Assembly: GCA_023376005.1 (NCBI GenBank)
Contig: CM042181.1
Location: forward strand, 23,493,549 to 23,557,548
Direction: 5' to 3'
From: Doryteuthis pealeii
Lineage: Eukaryota > Mollusca > Cephalopoda > Myopsida > Loliginidae
DNA: 64,000 bases
A program made the position numbers and the translations under genes. Positions 55,229 through 64,000 of the stretch are shown one piece after another. The notes beneath the pieces are model-generated. The model ran no database searches and was not told the origin of the DNA. It saw only the letters and a list, made by a program, of their open reading frames with translations. How positions within the stretch are numbered: the first letter of the stretch is position 1; every line of letters begins with the position of its first letter.

Positions 55229-56615
55229 GCGTGCGCTGCCTGTGATCGCTGTACGGATCAATGGGAGGATGCGTACCGCCCTCGTGGACACTGGTTGTAC
55301 GCAATCACTGATACGCATGGCATGCTGTCAGACGTGGCGAAAAGAGAAGGTGCAGGTACTAACAGTGGGTGGAAGGACACTCAGTTGCTGCGGAATTGGA
55401 ATAGTCCAACTTGGCGTAAGCAACAGGAACCCCCTCGACATTAAAGTTCTCGTCGTGGATGGGGGGTTACTAGGATTTGACTTGTTGCTAGGATTGGACG
55501 CAATCAAGCAGCTGGGCGGAGTGATCGTTACTAGCACCGGCGACGTCAAATTTCCCCAGTCTAGCGAACCGTTCTGCGCTGCCATCCGGATCAGTGAGCC
55601 TGACTTCTGTGCAGAGTATGATGCATGTGAAAGAATTTGGACTGCATCGTGGAAGTGGTCCGACAACCAGCCACCAGCCGCGTTGAAAAACAGGCTAGCA
55701 GGATATACCATCCCTATCCATCTCCAAGAGGAGTACAATCGCGAACTGCAGAGTTGGATAGACAATGGCTGGCTGCTTCCGTACCCTGAAGACGAGCTTG
55801 GACCCCCCAAGGGTCTGATTCCGTTGATGGCTGTAGTACAGGAGAATAAACACAAAGTTCGACCAGTCATGGACTATCGCGAGCTGAATGCGTATGTGGA
55901 TGCGTACACAGCCAATGCAGACGTTTGCGCCCAAAAGCTGAGGAAATGGTGACAGCAAGGGTCAAATGTCGCTATAGTGGACCTGCGCCGTGCTTACCTG
56001 CAAATTCACGTTGACAAGTCTTTGTGGCCATTCCAAACGGTGAAGGTTAACGGGCAAAGGTATTGCCTTACCCGTTTGGGGTTCGGGCTGAACGTGGCTC
56101 CACAGAGCATGCGATCCGTTGTCAAAGCTGTGACCGGGCAGGATGAAACAATCAACAGCGCTACCTCGTCATACATCGACGACATATTCGTCAACGAGAG
56201 TGTATGTCTGGCGGCTCATGTGAAGGCGCATCTTGAGCTGTTTGGGCTGACCTGTAAGGATCCGGAGCAACTGAGTAGTGGCGCTCGTGTGTTGGGCTTG
56301 TATGTCTGGGAGGAGCACGGCAGACTCCAATGGCGACGAGACGGCGAGTACCCGACAGCTCCTGACGTACTTACACGTCGAAGCATCTTTTCAGTGTGTG
56401 GGCGGCTGACCGGGCATTTTCCAGTGTGCGGCTGGCTCCGTGTTGCAACAGCGTTCTTGAAACGGAGAGCGAACGCCGTAACAACAGGATGGGATGACGA
56501 AGTTGAAGACCCTCCACTGCGTCGGATGATGGAGGAGATTATTGTGAGGACGGCACAAATTGATCCGGCACACGGTGACTGGTGCGTGAACGGTCGGATG
56601 TCACTGTGTGGGTAG
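55077..56615 (+). pseudogene. pol, protease and reverse-transcriptase part, with an in-frame stop
   Basis: Retroelement aspartic protease followed by reverse transcriptase, which mature and copy the element RNA. The protease active-site D-T-G is at 55287-55295 and the conserved LLLGLD segment follows near residue 140. The reverse transcriptase shows KVRPVMDYRELN before the break and the catalytic Y-I-D-D at 56172-56183. A TGA at 55950-55952 interrupts the frame between RT blocks, and the same frame continues afterwards to 56615. In context it is a simple CpG-type CGA-to-TGA change. The true N-terminus of pol is uncertain because it overlaps gag. The frame is lost near 56580-56600, where RNase H continues in another register. 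Confidence 0.85.
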
Positions 56616-57511
56616 ACCCAAGTTCCTTGGCCACCGGTGTGGCTATTGAATATGGCGGAGCCATAGTTGAAGACGCAAGCTGGCTACGACCAATACACTC
56701 AGATCAGCACATAAATCTGGCAGAGCTTGATGCAGTGTTAAGGGGTGTTAACCTGGCATTACAATGGAAGGCGAGAGTGATTCACCTGCGGACGGACTCG
56801 GCCTGTGTGCAGAGATGGATTTTGGACACTCTGTCTGGGAAAACGAGGATACGGACTAAAGCAGCATCAGAGATGTTAATAAGACGCCGGCTGAGCACGC
56901 TCCATGAATTAGCTGCGGAGTATGGACTAACAATCGACGTGGTGCTCGTCAAATCTCACGCAAACCGAGCTGATCCACTTACCAGAGTGCCCCAGCGATG
57001 GTTGGATGCAATCCGTAAAGAAACGGAACCCACTGAGCCAGTATGCGCCGCGTTCATAGGAGAACGGGATCCCGGTCGCATTCGGACTATTCACCGATCT
57101 TGTGGACATCCCGGCGTAAAACGCACACTCTACTTCGCAAGGTTGGTTAGTCCCAAGGTCTCTAAGGCAGCTGTGCGGGAAGTAGTCAGGGACTGCGAGG
57201 AATGTCAATCCATAGATCCGGCTCCGGTAAGGTGGAGGACGGGTAGACTGGACATATGTGAGAACTGGAGCAGGGTCGGGATGGATGTGACCCACCTTGA
57301 AGGTCGGCATTACCTAACGTTGATCGACTGCGGTCCCAGTCGATTTGCCATTTGGAGACAGTTACTGCGCCAGGACTCTGCCAGCATCATCCGGCAGCTA
57401 GAGACTATATTCTACGAAAGGGGGCGCCTGCCGAATTACTCACGGACAACGCCACGGCCTTTTGTGGAGAGACATTCACTAACTTTGCCGAGCGCTGGGG
57501 TGTCCGGATGA
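56582..57511 (+). pseudogene. pol, RNase H and integrase zinc-finger part
   Basis: RNase H begins with V-W-V-D-P-S-S (first catalytic Asp about 56615) and continues with N-L-A-E-L-D and L-R-T-D-S, then K-S-H-A-N-R-A-D-P-L-T-R-V-P near its end. The integrase HHCC zinc finger follows (H-R-S-C-G-H-P-G, then D-C-E-E-C-Q), with the first catalytic Asp expected near M-D-V-T-H or L-I-D-C-G. The reading register is shifted relative to RT upstream (near 56590) and relative to the integrase core downstream (near the five-G run at 57420-57424). Either true indels or homopolymer sequencing errors could explain this. Confidence 0.8.
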
Positions 57512-58302
57512 GATTCCGATGTGCACACGTGCCGTCGGGTAATGGGATTGCAGAGAGATCCCATCGTACGATCAAGCGCATTGTCACAAGAACACGGTGT
57601 TCAGTGATGGAAGCAGTGTACTGGTACAATGTAACTCCCAAGGATGATACAACAATTTCAACTGCACCAGCTAATGCGATACATACATACACGGCCCGTA
57701 TAAAGGGCATCGATGTTGCATCGCCACCAGAAGACTCTGGTCCCAGCAATTACAAAGTGGGTGATATCGTCTGGGTCAAGATCCCGCATGGGCGATGTAC
57801 GACTCAGTTTGGAAAGGGACGGATAACCAAGGTCTACAGCCCACATTCGGTCCTTGTCGACGGGACACCTCGCCACATAAAGGATGTTCGTCCTCTGCGT
57901 GGAGCAGACGCCACTAGTTGTCGCACCACCTCCTCTGACGATGAAGCACCGAGGCTGTATGAGGATTTGACGCAGGATGATTCAGCAGCATCTGAAAGCG
58001 ATCACGAGTGTGGCCAGAATGGGCCCAGAAACATATCCGATGTTACAACTGAGGACGGAGATACCACAGAGAGAGACACATCCGATGATACAACTGAGGA
58101 TGAAGATACCACCGAGCGTGTCCCGCTTAGACGAAGTAGCAGACTAAAGAGACCTGCTCCGCACTGCACTTTGTGTGATCCTCAGATCAGGGAGGAGTGT
58201 AGATGTAATGAAAGTAACGTACCTCGGAACACAAAGCGTGCGCGGACGAGTCTGGCTTGCATTGCAGGAAAGAAACATGGCTGCTGTAAGCACTACCTTT
58301 AA
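57425..58302 (+). pseudogene. pol, integrase catalytic core and C-terminal tail reading into the 3' LTR
   Basis: Integrase inserts the element DNA. L-L-T-D-N-A holds the second catalytic Asp (about 57440) and G-N-G-I-A-E-R the Glu (about 57550), completing the D,D,E triad with the upstream frame. A C-terminal segment with V-G-D-I-V-W-V-K follows. Next is an acidic D-T-T-E-repeat tail (about residues 240-260 of this frame) and a basic R-R-S-S-R-L-K-R-P stretch. The frame runs about 105 bp past the 3' LTR start at 58198, so the last 34 or so residues come from LTR sequence. The frame upstream of about 57424 in this register is out of phase and should be ignored. Confidence 0.8.
58189..58197 (+). 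promoter_or_regulatory. polypurine tract
   Basis: AGGGAGGAG directly precedes the 3' LTR. This is the expected position of the primer for second-strand synthesis in LTR retroelements, and it supports TGTAGATG as the LTR edge. Confidence 0.75.
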
Positions 58303-58539
58303 TAATGGGCGATCTCGAACCGGCGAGAATGGTATTGCACGTATGCAAATTCTCACGAGATCGGGTGTGTATAAAAACATACGGCGACGGAGAGACAGGG
58401 AGTCAAGCGATTACGTACGACAACTGAGAAACAGCTAGCAGTATTATTTTGACTATTGCGACAGGTAGAGGCCTTTCGAGGATATATTTGTGACATCATT
58501 ACTAGTGTCATTGAGAAGCGAGTTCGATTCCCACTAGAA
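58198..58539 (+). repeat. 3' LTR
   Basis: Collinear with the 5' LTR over 342 bp at a constant offset of 4075 without indels. The differences noticed are ACGAGTC versus ATGAGTC and CATTGC versus CATCGC. Confidence 0.9.
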
Positions 58540-58627
58540 ACACTACTTTAGAAGAAAAGGGGCGTGGCTTGTCAGTAATAAATTATAACATTGCCAATAA
58601 AATGTGCATGTTTTTTTTTTGTATAAT

Positions 58628-58935
58628 ACCCTTGGGAAAGGTATGAATCCAACTATTCTCTCTCCAGCTATGGGTAACTAGTAGGACAGACTGGGCTCTT
58701 TAACATTGGATAGGCTGTTTGCATATCACACAGCGCTAATACCCCTGGGAAAGGTATGAATCCAACTATTCTCCCTCCAGCTATGGGTAAATAGTAGGGC
58801 AGACTGGGCTCTTTAATCTTGGTTAGGCAACTAGTCTAGAAGGAAAACTCTGAATTCAAACCTGTTAAACTCTGCTTGGGGTGGTCACTATTAGAATAGG
58901 CTCAGTCCTAATTAGTGATCTATTTCACTAATTTA
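58628..58935 (+). mobile_element. SINE-B, partial tandem plus 3' half
   Basis: ATACCCTTGGGAAAGGTATGAATCC...TAACATTGGATAGG (58628-58712) is followed by a second, longer piece from CATATCACACAGCGCTAATACCCC to GGTGGTCACTATTAGAATAGGCTCAGTCC and the GATCTATTTCACTAATTT end. Confidence 0.8.
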
Positions 58936-59084
58936 AATTCTAATTTAAAATGTATATACTTAGTTTTTGTTGAGCACAAAACATGTTATTAAATCTTTAA
59001 CTTTTTTCACTCATATATATAAGAACCTTCTTAAATTCATTGTTATATTTTGGAACAGCTGAAGTATGGATGGCAATCCCCTAC

Positions 59085-60120
59085 CTCCGATAAAACACTA
59101 TATTGATTCACAATAGCAAAAGTTTAATCTGACATTAAGACATTAGGCAACATTCTAAGATTTTCTCGAGGTTCTTTTTCTCCGGTTTCTTTTAATGATA
59201 TCTCTGCTAAAGATTTTTTGTCTTTTTTTTTCTACCTTAAAGTTGGCACCTTTCTGTTACTAAGGACGATGGAGTAATGTCCCCCCACAAAAAAAATTAT
59301 CTGCATCTGCACAAGTGACTCTGCTGGCCAATTCTTGAATGACAGTCTTTGGTGCACTGACTGCACACAAACTGTAATGGTTTTCTGGGCTACTGTCTTT
59401 TTTCTCTTTTTCTGTCTCTTGCTTAACGTTAAGGCGCCAGGCTGCTCTTTTTTTGTATCTACCTCCCACGTGTTTGTATCGATATGGCATATCCTCATGT
59501 TTCTCCTACAGACATCTTTAAATCGTAGGCGTGGTATGAGCAGAACTTTTTACTAATTTGCTGTACAAAAAATCTTTTGGGATGCGGCCATTTTCCATTC
59601 TCCTGACATGTTCATGTCTTAAAGATCTTTGGCTTTATGAAGTTTTCTTAGTAATCTTCTTTTTTTTTTCTTCTTTGCAAAGTTTTATCAAAATTGTTCC
59701 AAGAATAAAGAAATGGTGAAGAAATTACTAAATTTCTTGTTTTGAATTGGTCCGTGATTTGACATATTTTTTTAACAAAATCATGTCCACTTTTGTACCC
59801 CCAATTTCAATGGCTTTGAATTTTCATTACTTTGGGGATATTTGCATAATTCAAACAGTTCTGAACTCCAATTACAAAGCTCTATATAACTAATATGATT
59901 AAATAACAATAACCTCAAATAAAAAAAATCAACTGGAAATGCTATACTGATCCACAATAGCAAAAGTATAATCCAACATTAAGACATATAATAGGTGACA
60001 TTCTTGTATTCTAAGATTACTTTTAATGATGTCTCTGCTAAATATTTTTTTTCTTTTTTTTTTCTGCTTTAACTTGATGAAGTTTTCTTATTCATCTTTT
60101 TTTTTCCTTATTTTTTGTAG
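59085..60120 (+). repeat. duplicated segment upstream of the VCPIP1 exon
   Basis: ACACTATATTGATTCACAATAGCAAAAG...CATTAAGACATTAGG...TTTTAATGATATCTCTGCTAAAGATTTT (59085-59235), plus GAAGTTTTCTTAGTAATC (59639-59656), recurs at 59940-60100 (CACAATAGCAAAAGTATAATCC...TTTTAATGATGTCTCTGCTAAATATTTT, GAAGTTTTCTTATTCATC). The left copy is split by a LINE fragment. The right copy supplies the polypyrimidine tract of the exon's splice acceptor. Confidence 0.7.
59240..59635 (-). pseudogene. non-LTR retrotransposon (LINE) C-terminal remnant
   Basis: Minus-strand frames give, in order, R-M-E-N-G-R-I-P-K-D-F-L-Y-S-K-L (about 59560-59610), then D-V-C-R-R-N-M-R-I-C-H-I-D-T-N-T-W-E. A region follows where the pattern C-X2-C...C-H-S-R-I-G is spread over shifted frames (about 59310-59390). 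This matches the C-terminal end of many animal LINE reverse-transcriptase proteins, which finish in a zinc-finger-like segment. Several frameshifts and a stop near 59526 make it a decayed fragment. It interrupts the left copy of a local duplication. The clade was not determined. Confidence 0.55.
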
Positions 60121-60869
60121 CCTTTTTTCCCAAATGTTGGACATGTCTGGCTCTTGCTCAATTGCCAGCTGCAAAGCCAATTTGGTTTTTTCATCTGATG
60201 CTGCCATTGTTCAGTGCAATTTTTGTGATAAGAATCACAAGAAAGAGACAATTAGTGACATCAAAGTGAATGGAATTTCCAGTTATGTATGCAAATTGTT
60301 ATCTCCACTGCTGACTCGTTACGGAATGACGAAGAACACGGGTGAGGCAAAATTGTTGTCCAAGATGGGCAAGGGGGAGATTTTTGATTGCAGCCGTCTT
60401 AGTAGTTTGGCATTTCTCATAGAACCTTGCAACCTCAAAGTCTCTGGTTATGGTTATGACTCTACGGGTAGCCATGACTATTTAGCCGATACCCTGCATG
60501 AAATCAAAAGCGTAAATGCAAATGATGACCGTCTTGTGCCAATACATGCTGATGGTGATGGACACTGTCTTGTCCATGCCATTTCTCGAGCTCTTGTTGG
60601 ACGTGAACTCTTTTGGCATACTCTCAGGGAAAACTTACAGATTCATTTCATTAAGAAGTTGAGTTTGTACAAAATCCAATTTGAGGATTTTATTCAACCT
60701 TTTGAATGGCAAATTATAATTGATGAGTGTAAACCAGATTTTGTTCCTCATGAAGGTGAGCAGCTTGGACTCCGGAATATTCACATATTTGGTTTGGCCA
60801 ATGTCCTGAGACGTCCAATTGTCCTATTGGATTCTATTGTTGGGATGGAAAGTTCAGGTGATTATTCAG
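60121..60869 (+). CDS. VCPIP1: VCPIP1/VCIP135 orthologue, OTU-domain exon
   Basis: VCPIP1 is a deubiquitinase that binds the p97(VCP)/p47 complex and acts in Golgi and ER reassembly after mitosis. A polypyrimidine tract ending TTTTTTGTAG (acceptor at 60119-60120) opens the exon. The likely start is ATG 60134 or 60143 (M-L-D-M-S-G-S-C). An N-terminal zinc-binding-like region C-S-I-A-S-C...C-N-F-C-D-K-N-H precedes the OTU domain. The catalytic loop D-G-D-G-H-C-L-V-H-A holds the nucleophilic Cys, and R-A-L-V-G-R-E-L-F-W-H and G-L-R-N-I-H-I-F-G-L-A-N-V-L are strongly conserved in vertebrate VCPIP1. The exon ends after S-S-G-D-Y-S at a consensus donor, CAG|GTAAGT (60870). The OTU histidine and the UBX-like C-terminal regions must lie in exons beyond the window. 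The open frame upstream to 60026 is intron, not protein. Confidence 0.9.
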
Positions 60870-60875
60870 GTAAGT
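60870..60875 (+). promoter_or_regulatory. splice donor of the VCPIP1 exon
   Basis: GTAAGT follows CAG at a point where similarity to VCPIP1 ends, so the frame beyond it (to 60916) is intronic. Confidence 0.85.
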
Positions 60876-60917
60876 TTCTGCTTTTTCCATTTGTGTTATA
60901 TACCCTACACCTATGAG

Positions 60918-61405
60918 CATTAATGGGCATGTCCCGATCCTCATCTACCCTGCCTATGGCATGTCCCGATCCTCATCTACCCTGCCTATGGGCATGAATG
61001 GGCATGTCCCGATCCTCATCTACCCTGCCTATGGGGCATGTCCCGATCCTCATCTACCCTGCATTAATGGGCATGTCCCGATCCTCATCTACCCTGCCTA
61101 TGGCATTAATGGGCATGTCCCGATCCTCATCTACCCTGCCTATGGGCATTATGGGCATGTCCCATCCTCATCTACCCTGCCTATGGGCATTAATGGGCAT
61201 GGATCCTCATCTACCCTGCCTATGGGCATTAATGGGCATGTCCCGATCCTCATCTACCCTGCCTATGGGCATTAATGGGCATGTCCCGATCCTCATCTAC
61301 CCTGCCTATGGGCATTAATGGCAATCCTCATCTACCCTGCCTATGGGCATTAATGGGCATGTCCGATCCTCATCTACCCTGCCTATGGCATTAATGGGCA
61401 TGTCC
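60918..61405 (+). repeat. 43-bp minisatellite, about 12 copies, in the VCPIP1 intron
   Basis: Unit GCATTAATGGGCATGTCCCG plus ATCCTCATCTACCCTGCCTATGG, with length variants in several units (short GCATG or GCAATCC forms). It begins about 45 bp after the splice donor. Single-copy flanks match interspersed repeat F at 14920-15275, so the array arose inside a copy of that repeat. Open frames through it (120 and 106 codons) are repeat artefacts. Confidence 0.9.
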
Positions 61406-61530
61406 TAATCCTTATAAATGTGGAAGTATTATGCTGACTGAGTAGTCTGATACCACTAGCAGTGCTTTACCTTCCTTCCCACTGCTGGCAAGTATTGTAT
61501 TTTGTTAATATTTTAAAGATTCCATTTTAT
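61406..61530 (+). repeat. interspersed repeat F, right flank of the minisatellite
   Basis: TCCTTATAAATGTGGAAGTATTATGCTGA, TGATACCACTAGCAG and GTATTGTATTTTGTTAATATTTTAAAGATTCCA are collinear with 14998-15255. Confidence 0.7.
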
Positions 61531-61764
61531 TTCCAACCTCCATTTGGTTATTTCTTTTTTAGTAACTTTTGTTAAGTTAGAACAATTAGTTTGGTAGGAA
61601 GAGATAATTTTTAAATAAGAACTATAAAGGATGAGAAGAAAAAAATGCTTGTTGAAATGTATTGCTACTTTAGATTAAAGTCGTAATATAAATTTTGTTA
61701 GTTTTCTACTTATAATTACACGGGAAGGCCTCCAAAATATTTACCTATATGATTGCTCCAACTT

Positions 61765-62013
61765 CAGAGATGCTGATAGGTATGCATCCTACGTCCCTGA
61801 CACACAACAATCTAAAAGGACGCAGTAAAATCATATCCATGTGTCCCAGTATTTTTATTTTCTTCCCCCACCATTTCAAACTAACTGTAAATACATTTTA
61901 ATATTTTCTTAGAAACAAATTACACAGGATAGGTTACAGGATAGGAGTTAGACGGCTTTAGTTGGGACCCATACATTTTCCCGGGGACTCATTCAAAGTA
62001 AATATGTGCGCCC
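61765..62013 (+). mobile_element. MITE-G, 3' truncated
   Basis: CAGAGATGCTGATAGGTATGCATCC to GGGGACTCATTCAAAGTAAATATGTGCG, then an abrupt switch to family D sequence at CCCCAACCC. Confidence 0.75.
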
Positions 62014-62300
62014 CAACCCTTTTTATCATATATGTTAGAATGTAGTGACTGAGGGTCTTCATGTCCTGGGAATGATGTTAAACTCTATCTGATGGTGAGG
62101 TTCCAGTTCTGGAGATTTACCCTGAGTGGTAGTAATTGTTAGGGTCCCATCTATAGATTAAATAGAAAGATATATTTATAAAAAAAATGAGTATCAATTA
62201 ATTAAGAATGAATTTATTTCAAAACTTTGTCAGCATTAAATGACCCACTGAGGTTGATATGACGTAAAACAAACCAAACCAAACCAAAATATTTAGAAAT
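62014..62300 (+). repeat. family D retroposon-like repeat with (AACC)n tail
   Basis: CAACCCTTTTTATCATATATG, AAACTCTATCTGATGGTGAGG, GACCCACTGAGGTTGATATGACGTAAAAC and the tail AAACCAAACCAAACCAAA. The tail orients the family and points to retroposition. Confidence 0.65.
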
Positions 62301-62411
62301 CACAGAAACGTTTGTTTTACATTCTAACATTTAAACATGTATCTATTTTTCTATATAATCACCATTTCAGTTGATGCATTTTTGTATGCCCATATCATAT
62401 CAGCTTGCCGC

Positions 62412-62512
62412 CATGCAGAAGCAAAACAATCTTCTTGGTCTAGTGCTAGTGCAAAGGGGATAGACTCCCTCGCTGATTGGTTGATACCGACTTTAGGCCA
62501 CTCTGACGACTT
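62412..62512 (+). mobile_element. SINE-A 3' fragment
   Basis: 5'-truncated copy from ATGCAGAAGCAAAACAATC through CTTTAGGCCACTCTGACGACTT. Confidence 0.75.
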
Positions 62513-62725
62513 AAAAAAAAATTTACTCTGATGATGAGAAAGATTTTCAAAGCAGAAATATTCACTTCTCTACGTTGAACACCAATAATTTTTATGCCAG
62601 AATTTTCTCCATTCTTATAATGAATTACACAAAGATTTTTATGGTAAAATGCTACAAGTTTTGTGTGTTTTTATCCATGTTAGCTTGTGAAAAATGTCCC
62701 ATTAGATTTACCCTATTCCTAAACC

Positions 62726-63041
62726 CAGGGATGCTGATAGCTTTTTGATTGTGCATCCTGGGATGCATATATTTGCTTTGAATGAGTCCCCAGAAAATTT
62801 GTTGGGTCCCAACTAAAGTTTCTTAATAAATTGTAGGGTTTTTATTTATGATCTGGGGAAACATTACAACTCCTACCTTGTAACCTATCCTGTGTAATTC
62901 ATTTCTAAGAAACTATTGAAATGTATTTACAGTTAGGTGAAGACGAAAGAAAAACACTGGGATGAATGGATAAGATTTTACTGTGTCCTTTTAGATTTTT
63001 GTGTGTCAGGGATACAAGATGCGTACCTATCAGCATCTCTG
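62726..63041 (-). mobile_element. MITE-G, minus, full length
   Basis: CAGGGATGCTGATAGC to CTATCAGCATCTCTG, flanked by TAAACC (62720-62725) and TAAACA (63042-63047), a 6-bp duplication with one mismatch. Confidence 0.8.
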
Positions 63042-63172
63042 TAAACATACACACAATTACTATACTGAATACTAATGTTTCAAACTATTTTACAAACTCT
63101 AAAATTGAGGTACATGCTCTTATTAGTTTACTAGTGTTATTGTAATTAGCAGAGTTGGAACAAAAATCTTCT

Positions 63173-63247
63173 GACTCCAACTACTCTTAGCCCCTCTGAC
63201 TCCAACTACTGACTCCAACTACTCTTAGCCCCTCTGACTCCAACTAC
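63173..63247. repeat. short tandem repeat with TGACTCCAACTACTCTTAGCCCC unit
   Basis: About two and a half units; further ACTCCAACT words follow to 63420. No coding meaning is apparent. Confidence 0.7.
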
Positions 63248-63447
63248 TCTTTATGTAATTAAGTGATTATGGCCTACAAATAAATATAAAACCATGATTT
63301 AAAAAATTAATCTATTTATAAGGAGTGTGCACTGTATAACTTTCCAGATTAAACTAGGGCCTTATAAAGTGTAAATTTAACTGGAGTCAGTCTGTATTGT
63401 TTTACTGACTCCAACTCTGAATCCAGTAACCCCTTAATTGCTTCTGA

Positions 63448-63683
63448 CTAGCATTACCAGTTTGTTTCGTAAAATCGTTGGACATAAACAATTTTTCACC
63501 TTAATTGATTCAAATCGCAATTTCTCAGGTATTTCTGATCCAATCTTAAAAATATTTATATGGTTGGAATGAAAATAAAATATTCTTTTTAAATATGTAA
63601 TTTTTATTTGTTTTTATACATTGAATTATTTTTTACAGCGAGTTAAAGTGATATTTTGCTTAAAAAAAGCTGAAAACATAAAA

Positions 63684-63725
<42 letters not shown>

Positions 63726-63790
63726 CTAATTTTTACATGCTACTTTGTTTTTCAGAATCATAGTGGCTAATCTTTATCAATATTCTTGAA
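63448..63790 (+). repeat. family X repeat, second copy
   Basis: GTAAAATCGTTGGACATAAACAATTTTTCACC, GTAATTTTTATT...ACATTGAATTATTTTTTACAG and CATAGTGGCTAATCTTTATC match 21283-21605. A poly(T) run (63690-63721) is expanded here. Confidence 0.7.
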
Positions 63791-64000
63791 ATCTGAATCC
63801 AACTCTACACCGCCCTGGTAATTAGATTGCCTGAGTGTTGTGCTAGTAAAATCTCTACTATGGGTTCAACGAGTTACTTAGTATTTGTTATTATGTAGCG
63901 TAATTATTAGGGTCTACCAGGAATTTGGGATTAAAAATAAAACCGTATTCGGATTTCTAGAGAAAGAGGGGAAGAAGAAATAAGAACAAACAAAGGTTAA
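63791..64000. other. VCPIP1 intron sequence, nothing recognised
   Basis: No exon-like frame or acceptor with coding sequence was found between the donor at 60870 and the window end. Confidence 0.5.

Larger units (their letters stand above)
54123..58539 (+). mobile_element. Ty3/Gypsy-type LTR retrotransposon, young but with a broken pol
   Basis: Two LTRs of about 342 bp enclose gag (two CCHC knuckles) and pol in the order protease, reverse transcriptase, RNase H, integrase. That is the Ty3/Gypsy (Metaviridae) order; BEL/Pao shares it, but the RT and integrase motifs read as Gypsy-like. The LTRs differ at only two positions noticed (near 54172 and 54188), both C/T changes at CpG, so insertion is recent. 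GAAACAC lies at both outer junctions (54116-54122 and 58537-58543), consistent with a 4-7 bp target duplication whose exact edge is ambiguous. Pol contains one in-frame stop and two frame changes, so this copy is not expected to be autonomous. No envelope-like gene is present. Confidence 0.9.

Noticed and set aside
55328..55870. 180-codon minus-strand frame
   Set aside because: It is the antisense shadow of the retrotransposon protease and RT frame.
60026..60133. N-terminal extension of the VCPIP1 frame
   Set aside because: It reads through the polypyrimidine tract and TTTTGTAG acceptor; the hydrophobic Phe/Leu run is intron sequence.
60913..61318. Repetitive open frames of 120 and 106 codons after the VCPIP1 exon
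   Set aside because: They lie wholly in the 43-bp minisatellite beyond a consensus splice donor; regular units keep several frames open by chance.
60918..61405. CRISPR-like regular repeats
   Set aside because: Units are directly adjacent with no unique spacers, and the DNA is eukaryotic; it is a minisatellite.
62520..62580. Hammerhead-like CTGATGATGAG...GAAA
   Set aside because: Neither stem I nor stem III pairs convincingly, so it was left out of the motif list.

Overview
This is an AT-rich, intron- and repeat-dominated stretch of an animal genome. Only two conserved protein-coding exons are recognisable. One is the first coding exon of a protein phosphatase inhibitor-2 gene (PPP1R2-like, minus strand, about 37.83-37.90 kb). 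The other is the OTU-domain exon of a VCPIP1 (VCIP135) orthologue (plus strand, about 60.12-60.87 kb). Both end in consensus GTAAGT splice donors, and their remaining exons were not found here. tRNA-derived SINEs, foldback elements and long (TA)n runs suggest a lophotrochozoan, possibly a cephalopod mollusc. That assignment is inference from repeat style and was not tested.

Layout. 0-37 kb: gene-free DNA built from at least three SINE families (called A, B and C here), TIR/foldback elements with TTAA, TA, 6-bp or 8-bp target duplications, microsatellites, and an LTR-element remnant at 9.5-10.3 kb. 16-29 kb: a cluster of short motifs that fold by eye into hammerhead ribozymes, several inside small palindromes bounded by (TA)n. 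37.8-38.25 kb: the inhibitor-2 exon and a CpG-containing, possibly bidirectional promoter. 39-47 kb: SINE-B and foldback copies. 49.08-52.20 kb: a 3.1-kb near-perfect palindrome made of two opposite copies of a 1.5-kb TIR element, each with its own target-site duplication. 54.12-58.54 kb: a recently inserted Ty3/Gypsy-type LTR retrotransposon with nearly identical LTRs but a broken pol. 59-61.4 kb: a degraded LINE 3' end, the VCPIP1 exon, and a 43-bp minisatellite just after its splice donor. 61.4-64 kb: VCPIP1 intron filled with SINE and MITE copies.

The two host genes lie about 22 kb apart on opposite strands and show no sign of functional linkage. The most notable content is structural: hammerhead-like motifs with covarying stems, and a set of nested insertions whose order can be read from target-site duplications. 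All alignments and foldings were made by eye.
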